64,000 nucleotides of DNA, taken from the NCBI GenBank assembly GCA_964580965.1, contig CAZOLZ010000005.1, forward strand, positions 11,808 to 75,807. Reading direction: 5' to 3'. This DNA comes from CAIUKX01 sp964580965 (lineage in GTDB: Bacteria; Bacteroidota; Bacteroidia; Flavobacteriales_D; Crocinitomicaceae). Shown here one piece after another: positions 9,250 to 16,170 of this stretch (positions within the stretch are counted from its first letter, which is position 1; every line of letters begins with the position of its first letter). Position numbers and translations under genes: made by a program. The notes below the pieces were generated by a model. The model searched no databases, was not told the DNA's origin, and saw only the letters and a list, made by a program, of their open reading frames with translations.

Positions 9250-10013
9250 TAATCAATGTAGAACTCTTGAGGTAATCTTTTGCTAATGGGAACAAACCAT
9301 CCAAATTTAATTCCGAACTGATAATCATACATTGTGCTTTTAGAAACTGGAGTGTCAGGCTGATCAAAGAAAATGGTACGTTTATTTTTAGTGAAACCCT
9401 CCTGAGCATAAAAACCAGTATAAAAATTTATAAGCCCTTTATTTGACATAAAGGCGTAACCTACGAACTGATGAAAGTTTGGTCCCATTGAAAATCTGTC
9501 ATACCCTTTTCTATAATTTAACTCAATCTGCGGTATAACTTGTTCTTGGGTGTCAATTCTGTATTTATGCCCAAGTATTCCGAATCCTCCATTAATAAAT
9601 AATCCAGAGTTTTTGTTAGAACCAAAGATAGGGATTACCTTTCCAGCGCTCAAATTAAAGTTAAAACCTCTTGCACTAACAACTACAACAGCTATATCTC
9701 CATTGATGTCTGTTATATTTCCTTTATTATCCAAAAGTAAACTAAACATATTGTTAAGTTTAACTTGGTTTCCAAAAATAAAGTTAGATTCAATTCCGTA
9801 AAACCAGTTTTTTGAGGTTTTATATCCAGTAAGTAATCCAATGTGGTTCAGTTGACCAAATTTTTCAGCGATATCCCCTTTAGGCCATATTAAACCATAA
9901 GAAGGAGCTACCCAAACAGCTCCAATAACAGAATCCTTGATATTCTTTTGACTGAGAATAGTATTTTGAAAAGATAAAATGACGATGAAGAGAAATAAAG
10001 ATTTGAATTTCAT
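9249..10013 (-). CDS. Outer-membrane beta-barrel-like protein of unknown function
   Basis: The start at 10013 gives a clear signal peptide (KFKSLFLFIVILSFQNTILS); an ATG six codons earlier at 10031 is an alternative. The mature part has alternating aromatic/hydrophobic strands with turns, such as WFYGIESNFIFG, GLFINGGFGILGHKY, FHQFVGYAFMSN and YDYQFGIKFGWFVPI, consistent with a small barrel of 8-10 strands. No named domain is recognised. Translational coupling to waaA suggests a role in outer-membrane or LPS biogenesis, but that is inference from position only. Confidence 0.7.
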   Translation of the reverse strand: MKFKSLFLFIVILSFQNTILSQKNIKDSVIGAVWVAPSYGLIWPKGDIAEKFGQLNHIGLLTGYKTSKNWFYGIESNFIFGNQVKLNNMFSLLLDNKGNITDINGDIAVVVVSARGFNFNLSAGKVIPIFGSNKNSGLFINGGFGILGHKYRIDTQEQVIPQIELNYRKGYDRFSMGPNFHQFVGYAFMSNKGLINFYTGFYAQEGFTKNKRTIFFDQPDTPVSKSTMYDYQFGIKFGWFVPISKRLPQEFYID

Positions 10014-10045
10014 TGAGCTTGAATATGTCATTAAAATTTAGATTT

Positions 10046-10053
10046 CAAATTTA
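10046..10053 (-). promoter_or_regulatory. Predicted -7 box (TAAATTTG) of the barrel gene and waaA
   Basis: Perfect TAnnTTTG on the minus strand, 15-30 bp upstream of the two candidate starts. No convincing -33 box. Confidence 0.4.
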
Positions 10054-10182
10054 CTTTGTTTTTTTTAAATGTTGAAATAAAACGATAAATTCTAAACTTT
10101 ATTTGATTAATCATCGTTAAAAAGGTCGATAAATTGTGAATAATTTGTTTTTTTAATTAAAGAATATCCTTTGAAAATCAGT

Positions 10183-10190
10183 TATATTTG
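10183..10190 (+). promoter_or_regulatory. Predicted -7 box (TATATTTG) of the flavin reductase gene
   Basis: Perfect TAnnTTTG with a 17-bp gap to the ATG at 10208. The expected -33 element is not obvious. Confidence 0.5.
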
Positions 10191-10207
10191 TTGGAAAATT
10201 AAAGTTG

Positions 10208-11104
10208 ATGTTATCATTAGATCCAAAATCGTTACCAATACCAAAGGTTCATAAATATTTATTAGGAGCTGTGGGTCCAAGGCCTATTGCTTTTGCATCT
10301 ACTGTTGATGCTGAAGGGACGACAAATTTAGCTCCTTTTAGTTTCTTTAATGTTTTTAGTGCTAACCCACCAATAATGATTTTTTCGCCTGCTAGAAGTG
10401 GTCGAACTAATGAGACTAAAGATACTTATGAGAATGTTAAAATTCATCCAGAGGTTGTTATTAATATTGTAAATTACGATATTGTTCACCAGATGAGTTT
10501 AGCTAGTTCTCCCTATGCAAAAGGAGTTAGTGAGTTTGAAAAAGCAGGCTTTACTCCTCTGAAATCAGAGTTGGTTAAACCTTTTAGGGTAGCAGAATCT
10601 CCTGTTCAATTCGAGTGTAAAGTAAATCAAGTTATGGAACTTGGAACTGAGGGGGCTGCAGGAAATCTAATTATATGTGAAGTCGTAAAAATTCATATCG
10701 ATGAAGCAGTGTTAGATGAGAATCAAATGATTGACCAACATAAAATTGATTTGGTTTCTAGGATGGGAGGTAATTGGTACTGTAGAGCTGATAAAAATTC
10801 TATGTTTGAGATTACAAAACCTATAACGACTTGTGGGATTGGTTTCGATGCACTTCCTGAAGATGTAAAAACTAGTAAGGTTTTAACAGGTAATGATTTG
10901 GGACAATTAGCAGGTATTGAAGCTATTCCTAATGAAACGGATGTAAACGAATTTAAATTACTTGAATTGAGTGATTTATTTATGAAATATGAAGATGATG
11001 CTGTTGGATTAGAAAAGCAACTGCATTTAAAAGCCCAAGATTTTTTGAAAGAGAACAAGTTAAGTGATGCTTGGATGACATTATTGTCCTATAACAATCA
11101 TTAA
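10208..11104 (+). CDS. Flavin reductase-like / flavoredoxin family protein
   Basis: Belongs to the FMN-binding split-barrel flavin reductase family. The N-terminal half carries the typical signature LLGAVGPRPIAFASTVD...NLAPFSFFNVFSANPP and MIFSPARSGRTNETKDTYEN, and about residues 90-190 complete the barrel (VVINIV, PVQFECKV, GEV-like strands). The last 100 residues are an extra, mostly helical segment seen in Bacteroidota members. It probably binds FMN in the cytoplasm; the electron donor and acceptor are unknown. ATG at 10208 is preferred over the TTG just before it. The DUF3127 gene follows after 17 bp. Confidence 0.85.
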   Translation: MLSLDPKSLPIPKVHKYLLGAVGPRPIAFASTVDAEGTTNLAPFSFFNVFSANPPIMIFSPARSGRTNETKDTYENVKIHPEVVINIVNYDIVHQMSLASSPYAKGVSEFEKAGFTPLKSELVKPFRVAESPVQFECKVNQVMELGTEGAAGNLIICEVVKIHIDEAVLDENQMIDQHKIDLVSRMGGNWYCRADKNSMFEITKPITTCGIGFDALPEDVKTSKVLTGNDLGQLAGIEAIPNETDVNEFKLLELSDLFMKYEDDAVGLEKQLHLKAQDFLKENKLSDAWMTLLSYNNH

Positions 11105-11121
11105 AATAAATAAATAATAAT

Positions 11122-11520
11122 ATGTATAAATTAAACGGAATTGTGAAATTGGTGAACCAAACGGTTCAAGTGAGTGAGAAATTTTCTAAAAGAGAGTTTG
11201 TAGTTACTGATGCATCAAGTATGTATCCACAAGATATTATGTTTCAAACAACTCAAGATAAATGTGCTTTATTAGATAACATTCAAGTAAATGATCAAGT
11301 AGAAGTGACTTTTAATTTGAGAGGTCGTGAGTGGACAAGTCCACAAGGGGAAGTAAAGTACTTCAACTCTTTGGATGCTTGGAGAATTGAAAAAGTTGGA
11401 GCAACGACAGGTGGAGCAATGCCATCAGAAGGTCCTTCATCAATGTCTTTAGATAATGTTTCTCAAGTTACATCTAATGCAATGAATTCGGAAAGCGAAG
11501 ATGATGACTTACCTTTCTAA
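11122..11520 (+). CDS. DUF3127 OB-fold-like protein with SSB-like acidic C-terminal tail
   Basis: The N-terminal 95 residues match the DUF3127 family (YKLNGIVKLVNQTVQVSEKF, then KREFVVTD, and VNDQVEVTFNLRGREW), a small beta-barrel predicted to be OB-like. Residues 96-120 are a flexible Gly/Ser/Met-rich linker, and the protein ends in SEDDDLPF, the same kind of tip as the single-stranded DNA-binding protein encoded at 56884 (GDDLPF). In SSB this tip recruits repair and replication proteins. The protein is therefore a candidate nucleic-acid-binding accessory factor, though no function is established. A terminator follows. Confidence 0.85.
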   Translation: MYKLNGIVKLVNQTVQVSEKFSKREFVVTDASSMYPQDIMFQTTQDKCALLDNIQVNDQVEVTFNLRGREWTSPQGEVKYFNSLDAWRIEKVGATTGGAMPSEGPSSMSLDNVSQVTSNAMNSESEDDDLPF

Positions 11521-11544
11521 TTATTGAAAAAGATAAATATTGAA

Positions 11545-11574
11545 AAAGAGGATTAGATTTAATCCTCTTTTTTT
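11545..11574 (+). terminator. Intrinsic terminator after the DUF3127 gene
   Basis: Perfect 10-bp stem (AAAGAGGATT / AATCCTCTTT) with a 6-nt loop and a following run of T. Confidence 0.9.
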
Positions 11575-11590
11575 GTTAAAGTTTTATAAT

Positions 11591-11620
11591 AAAAAAAATG
11601 CTACTCGATTGAGTAGCATT
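11591..11620 (-). terminator. Intrinsic terminator after tig
   Basis: Perfect 10-bp stem AATGCTACTC / GAGTAGCATT with a 4-nt loop. On the minus strand it runs into eight U residues. It sits 22 bp past the tig stop and back-to-back with the plus-strand terminator. Confidence 0.9.
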
Positions 11621-11642
11621 TTAAAATTATTTTAATTTATAA

Positions 11643-12998
11643 TTATTTTGCTGACGCTAATTCTACGAATTTGTCATACTCTAATTCTTTCTCTTTTAAC
11701 TTAACAGTATTTTTAAAGTAATCAGTTAACTTCTTGTCGGCCAACATTTCGACAATTCTATTAGACTCTTCCTTTTTTGATAATAATCCCATTGCTGTTT
11801 CAGTCAACTCTTTGTCTTCTGGAGTTGGCATTCCGTATTGAGCAAAATTATTTTTTAATAGTTCTTTAGTGTAGCTAACTACTTCTTCTTGTTCAATTTT
11901 CAAATCGTTCTTTTTGAAAATTGTATTTTGGATTAATTGCCATTTTAAACTTTGAGCGTAACCATCATATTCAGCATCAATTTGCTCTGGAGTAATCGGC
12001 TTTTCGTTTGACATACGAATCCATCTTTTCAAGAACTCATTAGGTAGCTCAAGCTTAGTTTTTTCTAATAAATCATCAAAGATTGATCGAGTTAATAATT
12101 TATCAGAGTCATTTACAAACATTTCTGATAAGTCATTTTTAACTTTTTCTCTTAAATCTTCTTCAGTTTTGACAGTATCAGCGCCAAATAAACGATCGAA
12201 TAACTCTTGGTTTAATTCAGCCAATTCCATTCTTTTGATTTCATTGATGGTAATTTGGAAGTTTTTACCAATGTTAGCTAATTCTTCTTCTTTGATGCCT
12301 AGCATTGCTGCAGTGTCTTTTCCACCACGAGAAACCTTTAATGGGTCAACAGTTAGTTTATCACCAACTTTTTTACCAGTTAATTCCTTTTTAACTTTTT
12401 TATCTTCAACAAATTCCATAGAAATAGTTGAAGAATGCATAATTCCACCTTCTTTGATCGAATTATCTTCATTCAATTCTACAAATTGAGCTAAAACTAA
12501 ATCTTTGTCTTCAGCATTTTCAGCAGCAACTAATTTTCCATAACGGCGACGTAAATCATCAATTTGTTTGTTGATTAATTCCTCATCAACTTTAACTTTA
12601 ACATATTCATATTTACTTCTTCCGTCAACTTTAACTTCTACTTCAGGGCTTAAACCAATGTCATATGTGAATTCGAAATCAGCAGGATTATTAAAGTCTC
12701 CTTGAACTTCCGTTGTTTCACTCGGTATTGGATTACCTAAAATCTCAATTTTGTTTTCGTTAATGTAATTGTATAATGAGTCATTTACAATATTATTAAG
12801 TACATCAGCTAAAGCAGATTTTCCAAATTGCTTTTCAATTAAAGACATAGGAACGTGACCAGGTCTAAATCCTTTGATTTTAGCTTCTTTCCTTTGTTTT
12901 TCAAGAATCGCTTTAACTTTATCTTTGTAGTCTTCAGGTTTAACTTGTACTTTTAGTGTTGCATTTAAAGCATCAACATTTTCTCTTGTAACAATCAT
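11643..12998 (-). CDS. tig: Trigger factor
   Basis: Ribosome-associated chaperone and peptidylprolyl isomerase acting on nascent chains. The 451-residue length is normal. The N-terminal ribosome-binding domain (about 1-145) carries the signature region KIKGFRPGHVPMSLIEKQFGK, here at residues 39-59. A PPIase-like domain follows at about 150-240. The long helical C-terminal arm spans about 250-440. Sequence in the PPIase domain is diverged from the E. coli protein, which is common in Bacteroidota. It is a single-gene unit with its own terminator, downstream of the tRNA-Leu gene on the same strand. Confidence 0.93.
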   Translation of the reverse strand: MIVTRENVDALNATLKVQVKPEDYKDKVKAILEKQRKEAKIKGFRPGHVPMSLIEKQFGKSALADVLNNIVNDSLYNYINENKIEILGNPIPSETTEVQGDFNNPADFEFTYDIGLSPEVEVKVDGRSKYEYVKVKVDEELINKQIDDLRRRYGKLVAAENAEDKDLVLAQFVELNEDNSIKEGGIMHSSTISMEFVEDKKVKKELTGKKVGDKLTVDPLKVSRGGKDTAAMLGIKEEELANIGKNFQITINEIKRMELAELNQELFDRLFGADTVKTEEDLREKVKNDLSEMFVNDSDKLLTRSIFDDLLEKTKLELPNEFLKRWIRMSNEKPITPEQIDAEYDGYAQSLKWQLIQNTIFKKNDLKIEQEEVVSYTKELLKNNFAQYGMPTPEDKELTETAMGLLSKKEESNRIVEMLADKKLTDYFKNTVKLKEKELEYDKFVELASAK

Positions 12999-13021
12999 TG
13001 TACTTTTATTAATATTAGTTT

Positions 13022-13055
13022 AAACAAAAAATGGTATTAGCGAACTAATACCATT
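13022..13055 (-). terminator. Intrinsic terminator after tRNA-Leu
   Basis: Perfect 11-bp stem AATGGTATTAG / CTAATACCATT closed by a CGAA (UUCG on the transcribed strand) tetraloop, then a U-rich tail on the minus strand. It begins 8 bp beyond the tRNA 3' end and separates it from tig. Confidence 0.88.
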
Positions 13056-13062
13056 AATTTAG

Positions 13063-13144
13063 TGAGGATAGAGGGAGTCGAACCCACACGCCGCGAGGCA
13101 CTAGATCCTAAGTCTAGCGTGTCTACCAATTCCACCATATCCCC
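13063..13144 (-). tRNA. tRNA-Leu (anticodon UAG)
   Basis: On the minus strand it begins GGGGATA and the acceptor stem closes with TATCCTC plus an A discriminator. The D arm carries GGTAGAC, and the anticodon stem/loop is CTAGA-CTTAGGA-TCTAG, with anticodon TAG at 13110-13108. A long variable arm (TGCCTCGCGGCG) marks a class II tRNA, and the T arm is GTGGGTTCGACTCCC-like. CCA is not encoded. It reads CUA/CUN leucine codons. Confidence 0.96.
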
Positions 13145-13199
13145 AAAAAATTCTAACGACTATAGAATTTTATTGCTTTCCATTTCGTTTAATGGACTG

Positions 13200-13207
13200 C
13201 AAAGGTA
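13200..13207 (-). promoter_or_regulatory. Predicted -7 box (TACCTTTG) of the tRNA-Leu gene
   Basis: Perfect TAnnTTTG. The implied start is about 50 nt upstream of the tRNA, and the leader contains an 8-bp AT-rich hairpin (13148-13155 with 13163-13170). Confidence 0.5.
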
Positions 13208-13316
13208 TTAAATATTTTTATATTTTGAAGGACTAGTTTCACTTTTTTTACACACTATTTAAAAATTATTGTTTTAGTTATTTTCAAATGTTAGCAAAGA
13301 TTAATACAAACTTTCA

Positions 13317-13339
13317 AAAAAATAGGAATTCTATTTTTT
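13317..13339. repeat. AT-rich inverted repeat upstream of idi
   Basis: Arms AAAAAATAG and CTATTTTTT (9 bp each) around a GAATT centre, about 50 bp before idi. It may be an operator or a weak hairpin with a T tail; in a 245-bp gap it is the only clear structure. Confidence 0.5.
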
Positions 13340-13388
13340 CAGATATTTAATTATTATAATTTTATGTCTGATTAAATTCAATTTTAAA

Positions 13389-13925
13389 ATGAACAAAGTA
13401 ATTCTAGTAAACGAAAAAGATCAATCAGTTGGTGAAATGGAAAAATTAGAAGCTCATCAAAGAGGTTTGCTCCACCGGGCTTTTTCTGTTTTTGTTTTTA
13501 ATGATAAAAATGAGTTACTGCTTCAAAAAAGAGCTTTGAGTAAATACCATTCTGGAGGTTTATGGACAAATACATGTTGTAGCCATCCAGAACCTAATGA
13601 GAGTAATTTAAACGCAGCAAAACGTAGACTAAAAGAAGAGATGAATTACACTTGCGAATTAAAAGAAGGTTTTTCATTCATTTACAAAATTGACTTTGAA
13701 AATGGTTTGTCTGAACATGAATTAGATCATGTAATTATAGGTGCTGCAAATGAAGATCCAATTTTAAACCCTGAAGAAGCATCTGATTTTAAATGGTTAT
13801 CAATCGAAGAAATTGAGACTCAAATTGAAACGAATAAAAATGAGTTTACTTATTGGTTTATTTTAATTCTTACAAAATATAAAAATGAATTACTCCAATC
13901 AATTTCAAAAAATATAAATAAATGA
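13389..13925 (+). CDS. idi: Isopentenyl-diphosphate delta-isomerase, type I
   Basis: Interconverts IPP and DMAPP for isoprenoid and carotenoid synthesis; a cytoplasmic Nudix-fold enzyme. Visible features are LHRAFSVFVFN, the catalytic cysteine region LWTNTCCSHPEPNE (C64 by alignment with the E. coli VCGHP motif), the Nudix-like helix AAKRRLKEEMNYTC, and the acid-rich ELDHV segment with the second catalytic Glu nearby. The length is 178 residues, typical. Its stop overlaps the start of the pterin synthase gene (ATGA), starting a four-gene series with photolyase and peroxiredoxin. Confidence 0.95.
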   Translation: MNKVILVNEKDQSVGEMEKLEAHQRGLLHRAFSVFVFNDKNELLLQKRALSKYHSGGLWTNTCCSHPEPNESNLNAAKRRLKEEMNYTCELKEGFSFIYKIDFENGLSEHELDHVIIGAANEDPILNPEEASDFKWLSIEEIETQIETNKNEFTYWFILILTKYKNELLQSISKNINK

Positions 13926-14329
13926 AAGTAGGACGAAGAGAATCTTTTAATGCTGCTCACCGACTTTATAAGCCTGAATGGTCAGATGAAAAAAATCAAG
14001 AAGTTTTTGGAAAATGCAGTAATCCAAATTTTCATGGCCATAATTATGTTTTAGAAACATGGGTAGATGGAGAAATTGATCCGATTACAGGCTTTGTTAT
14101 TGATATGGAGGTTTTAAAGACGATTATTAAGAATGAAGTTTTAAATCGTTTTGATCATCGCAATTTAAATTTGGATTGTGTAGAGTTTGAAAATTTAATA
14201 CCTACTGCTGAAAATATTTTAATCGTTATCTACAAACTTATTCGATCAAAATTAGACAGTAAGTATAAATTAACTCTCAAAATGTGGGAAACTGAAAAAA
14301 ATATTTTTGAATATTCTGATCCAAAATGA
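13922..14329 (+). CDS. 6-pyruvoyl-tetrahydropterin synthase / QueD family enzyme
   Basis: Acts on 7,8-dihydroneopterin triphosphate to give either 6-carboxy-tetrahydropterin (QueD, queuosine route) or 6-pyruvoyl-tetrahydropterin. Zinc-binding histidines are seen in SFNAAHRL and HGHNY, the catalytic Cys in GKCSNPNFHGHNY, the Asp/His pair in FDHRNLN and the pterin-anchoring Glu in WETEKNIFEY. The GKCSNPN form resembles animal PTPS more than the CGRLHGH form of classical QueD. Overlaps both neighbours by 4 bp. The genome needs preQ1 for the tgt at 26105 only if it makes queuosine itself, so either role is possible. Confidence 0.87.
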   Translation: MKVGRRESFNAAHRLYKPEWSDEKNQEVFGKCSNPNFHGHNYVLETWVDGEIDPITGFVIDMEVLKTIIKNEVLNRFDHRNLNLDCVEFENLIPTAENILIVIYKLIRSKLDSKYKLTLKMWETEKNIFEYSDPK

Positions 14330-15624
14330 AAGTACTATATTGGCATAGACGCGACTTAAGAATTGATGATAATGCGGCTTTATACAAAGCTTTAAAAACT
14401 GGAAGTAATGTTCTACCTGTTTTTATATTTGATAATAATATCCTAGATGATTTACCAAAAGATGATCAACGTGTTTTGTTTATTCATCAAACAATTGAGC
14501 AATTAAAATCTCAATATCAGTCTTACGGTTCAGATTTACAGGTTTATTATGGAAACCCGATTGAGTTAATTCCTCAAATAGCCTTTAAAAATAAAGTAAG
14601 TACTGTTTATGTAAATCGTGATTACGAACCATATGCTTTAAAGAGGGATAAACAAGTTTACGATTTATTAAAACTAAAAGGAATTGAATTTTTAGGAGCA
14701 AAAGATCATGTTGTTTTTGAAAAAAATGAGATTTTAAAAGCGGATGGCAAACCTTACACAGTCTATACTCCATATAGTAAAAAATGGAAAGCGCTTTTAA
14801 ATCCATTTTATTTAAAGACTTATCCAGCTGAAAAATATGCTCATAATTTAATTCAGGTAAATAATAAAACAACTTTGATTTCATTGAAGGAAATGGGGTT
14901 TGAATCTGAGCAAAAAGTCAAATTCCCATCTCCAAAAGTAAATGAGTCAGTAATAAACAAGTATGATGTGACAAGAGATATACCATCTGTTTTAGGTACA
15001 TCCAGATTGAGTTTGCATTTGCGTTTTGGTACAATTAGTATTAGGAAGTTAGCTACAATTGCTAAGGATACCAATGAAAAATATTTAAATGAATTGATTT
15101 GGCGTGACTTTTATCAAATGATTATATTTCATTTTCCACACTCGGTTGATAAAGCATTTAAACCTGTATACGATAATGTTATCTGGGAAAACGATAAGCA
15201 TTTGTTCAGCCTGTGGTGTGAAGGTAAAACAGGTTATCCAATAGTAGACGCTGGTATGCGGGAATTAAACCAAACAGGTTTTATGCATAATCGTGTTCGA
15301 ATGATAACTGCAAGTTTTTTAGTGAAGCATTTATTAGTTGATTGGCGATGGGGAGAGGCTTATTTTGCTGAGAAGTTATTAGATTTTGAATTAGCATCAA
15401 ATGTTGGAGGTTGGCAATGGGCAGCAAGTTCTGGTTGTGATGCAGCACCATATTTTAGAGTGTTTAATCCTACTTTACAACAAGAGAAGTTTGATAAAGA
15501 TTTTAGATATATTAAAAAATGGATTCCTGAATTCGGGTCAAAAGATTATCCAAAACCAATAGTAGAACATAAATTTGCTCGCGAAAGAGTAATTCAACGT
15601 TATAAAGAAGCCCTTTCAAATTAG
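14326..15624 (+). CDS. Deoxyribodipyrimidine photolyase (cryptochrome/photolyase family, class I type)
   Basis: Light-driven repair of cyclobutane pyrimidine dimers. The N-terminal antenna domain starts with LYWHRRDLRIDDNAAL. The C-terminal FAD domain shows LIWRDFYQMIIFHFP, the GYPIVDAGMRELNQTGFMHNRVRM block and DWRWGEAYFAEKLLDFELASNVGGWQWAASSGCDAAPYFRVFNP. The HNRVRM block, as in E. coli PhrB, favours a CPD photolyase over a cryptochrome. The length is 432 residues. Overlaps the pterin synthase gene by 4 bp, which raises the possibility of a functional link through a pterin or folate cofactor. The symbol phrB would fit but subfamily is not proved. Confidence 0.92.
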   Translation: MKVLYWHRRDLRIDDNAALYKALKTGSNVLPVFIFDNNILDDLPKDDQRVLFIHQTIEQLKSQYQSYGSDLQVYYGNPIELIPQIAFKNKVSTVYVNRDYEPYALKRDKQVYDLLKLKGIEFLGAKDHVVFEKNEILKADGKPYTVYTPYSKKWKALLNPFYLKTYPAEKYAHNLIQVNNKTTLISLKEMGFESEQKVKFPSPKVNESVINKYDVTRDIPSVLGTSRLSLHLRFGTISIRKLATIAKDTNEKYLNELIWRDFYQMIIFHFPHSVDKAFKPVYDNVIWENDKHLFSLWCEGKTGYPIVDAGMRELNQTGFMHNRVRMITASFLVKHLLVDWRWGEAYFAEKLLDFELASNVGGWQWAASSGCDAAPYFRVFNPTLQQEKFDKDFRYIKKWIPEFGSKDYPKPIVEHKFARERVIQRYKEALSN

Positions 15625-15626
15625 TT

Positions 15627-16082
15627 ATGAGAAAAGAGATTAAAATAGGAGATAACTGTCCAACTTTTGAATTGAAAAACCAACGAGGCGAATTGATTAA
15701 AAGCACTAATTTAATTGGTGAAAAGAAATTATTGGTCTATTTTTATCCAAAAGATGGGACACCTGGTTGCACAAAACAGGCATGTAGCTTTAGGGATGAA
15801 TACGAACAATTTCAAAGCTATAATTGTGAAGTAATCGGGATTTCATCTGATTCTCCTTCTTCTCACGAAAAATTTGCGCAATTTCATCATTTAAATTTTA
15901 ATGTTTTAGCAGATGATAAAAAGGAGGTTAGAAAATTATTTGGAGTTCCTAAATTTCTAAGGTTATTAGATGGAAGAGTGACCTATTTATTTAACGAAGA
16001 AGGAGTTTTGATTTGGAAATTTAACGGGGTGTTTAATGCGACCAAACATGTTTCAGAGGCTATTACATTTTTGAAAAAATAA
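15627..16082 (+). CDS. bcp: Thioredoxin-dependent peroxiredoxin (BCP/PrxQ type)
   Basis: Reduces hydrogen peroxide and organic peroxides in the cytoplasm using thioredoxin. The motif PKDGTPGCTKQACSFRD contains the peroxidatic C48 and, five residues later, the resolving C53, the atypical 2-Cys arrangement of PrxQ. The length is 151 residues, typical. It starts 2 bp after the photolyase stop, which puts it in the idi-pterin synthase-photolyase series, a grouping that fits protection against light and oxidative damage. Confidence 0.93.
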   Translation: MRKEIKIGDNCPTFELKNQRGELIKSTNLIGEKKLLVYFYPKDGTPGCTKQACSFRDEYEQFQSYNCEVIGISSDSPSSHEKFAQFHHLNFNVLADDKKEVRKLFGVPKFLRLLDGRVTYLFNEEGVLIWKFNGVFNATKHVSEAITFLKK

Positions 16083-16170
16083 CTGTGAAATAGCTATTTA
16101 ATCAATTTGTTGAAGAACAAATGAAAATTAAATGATCTATTACATTAGCCATAAAATAAATTGTATTCAT

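Noticed and set aside
13022..13144. tRNA-Leu as an integration site for a mobile element
   Set aside because: Both flanks are housekeeping genes (tig and idi), no integrase is present, and no repeat of the tRNA 3' end was noticed nearby.
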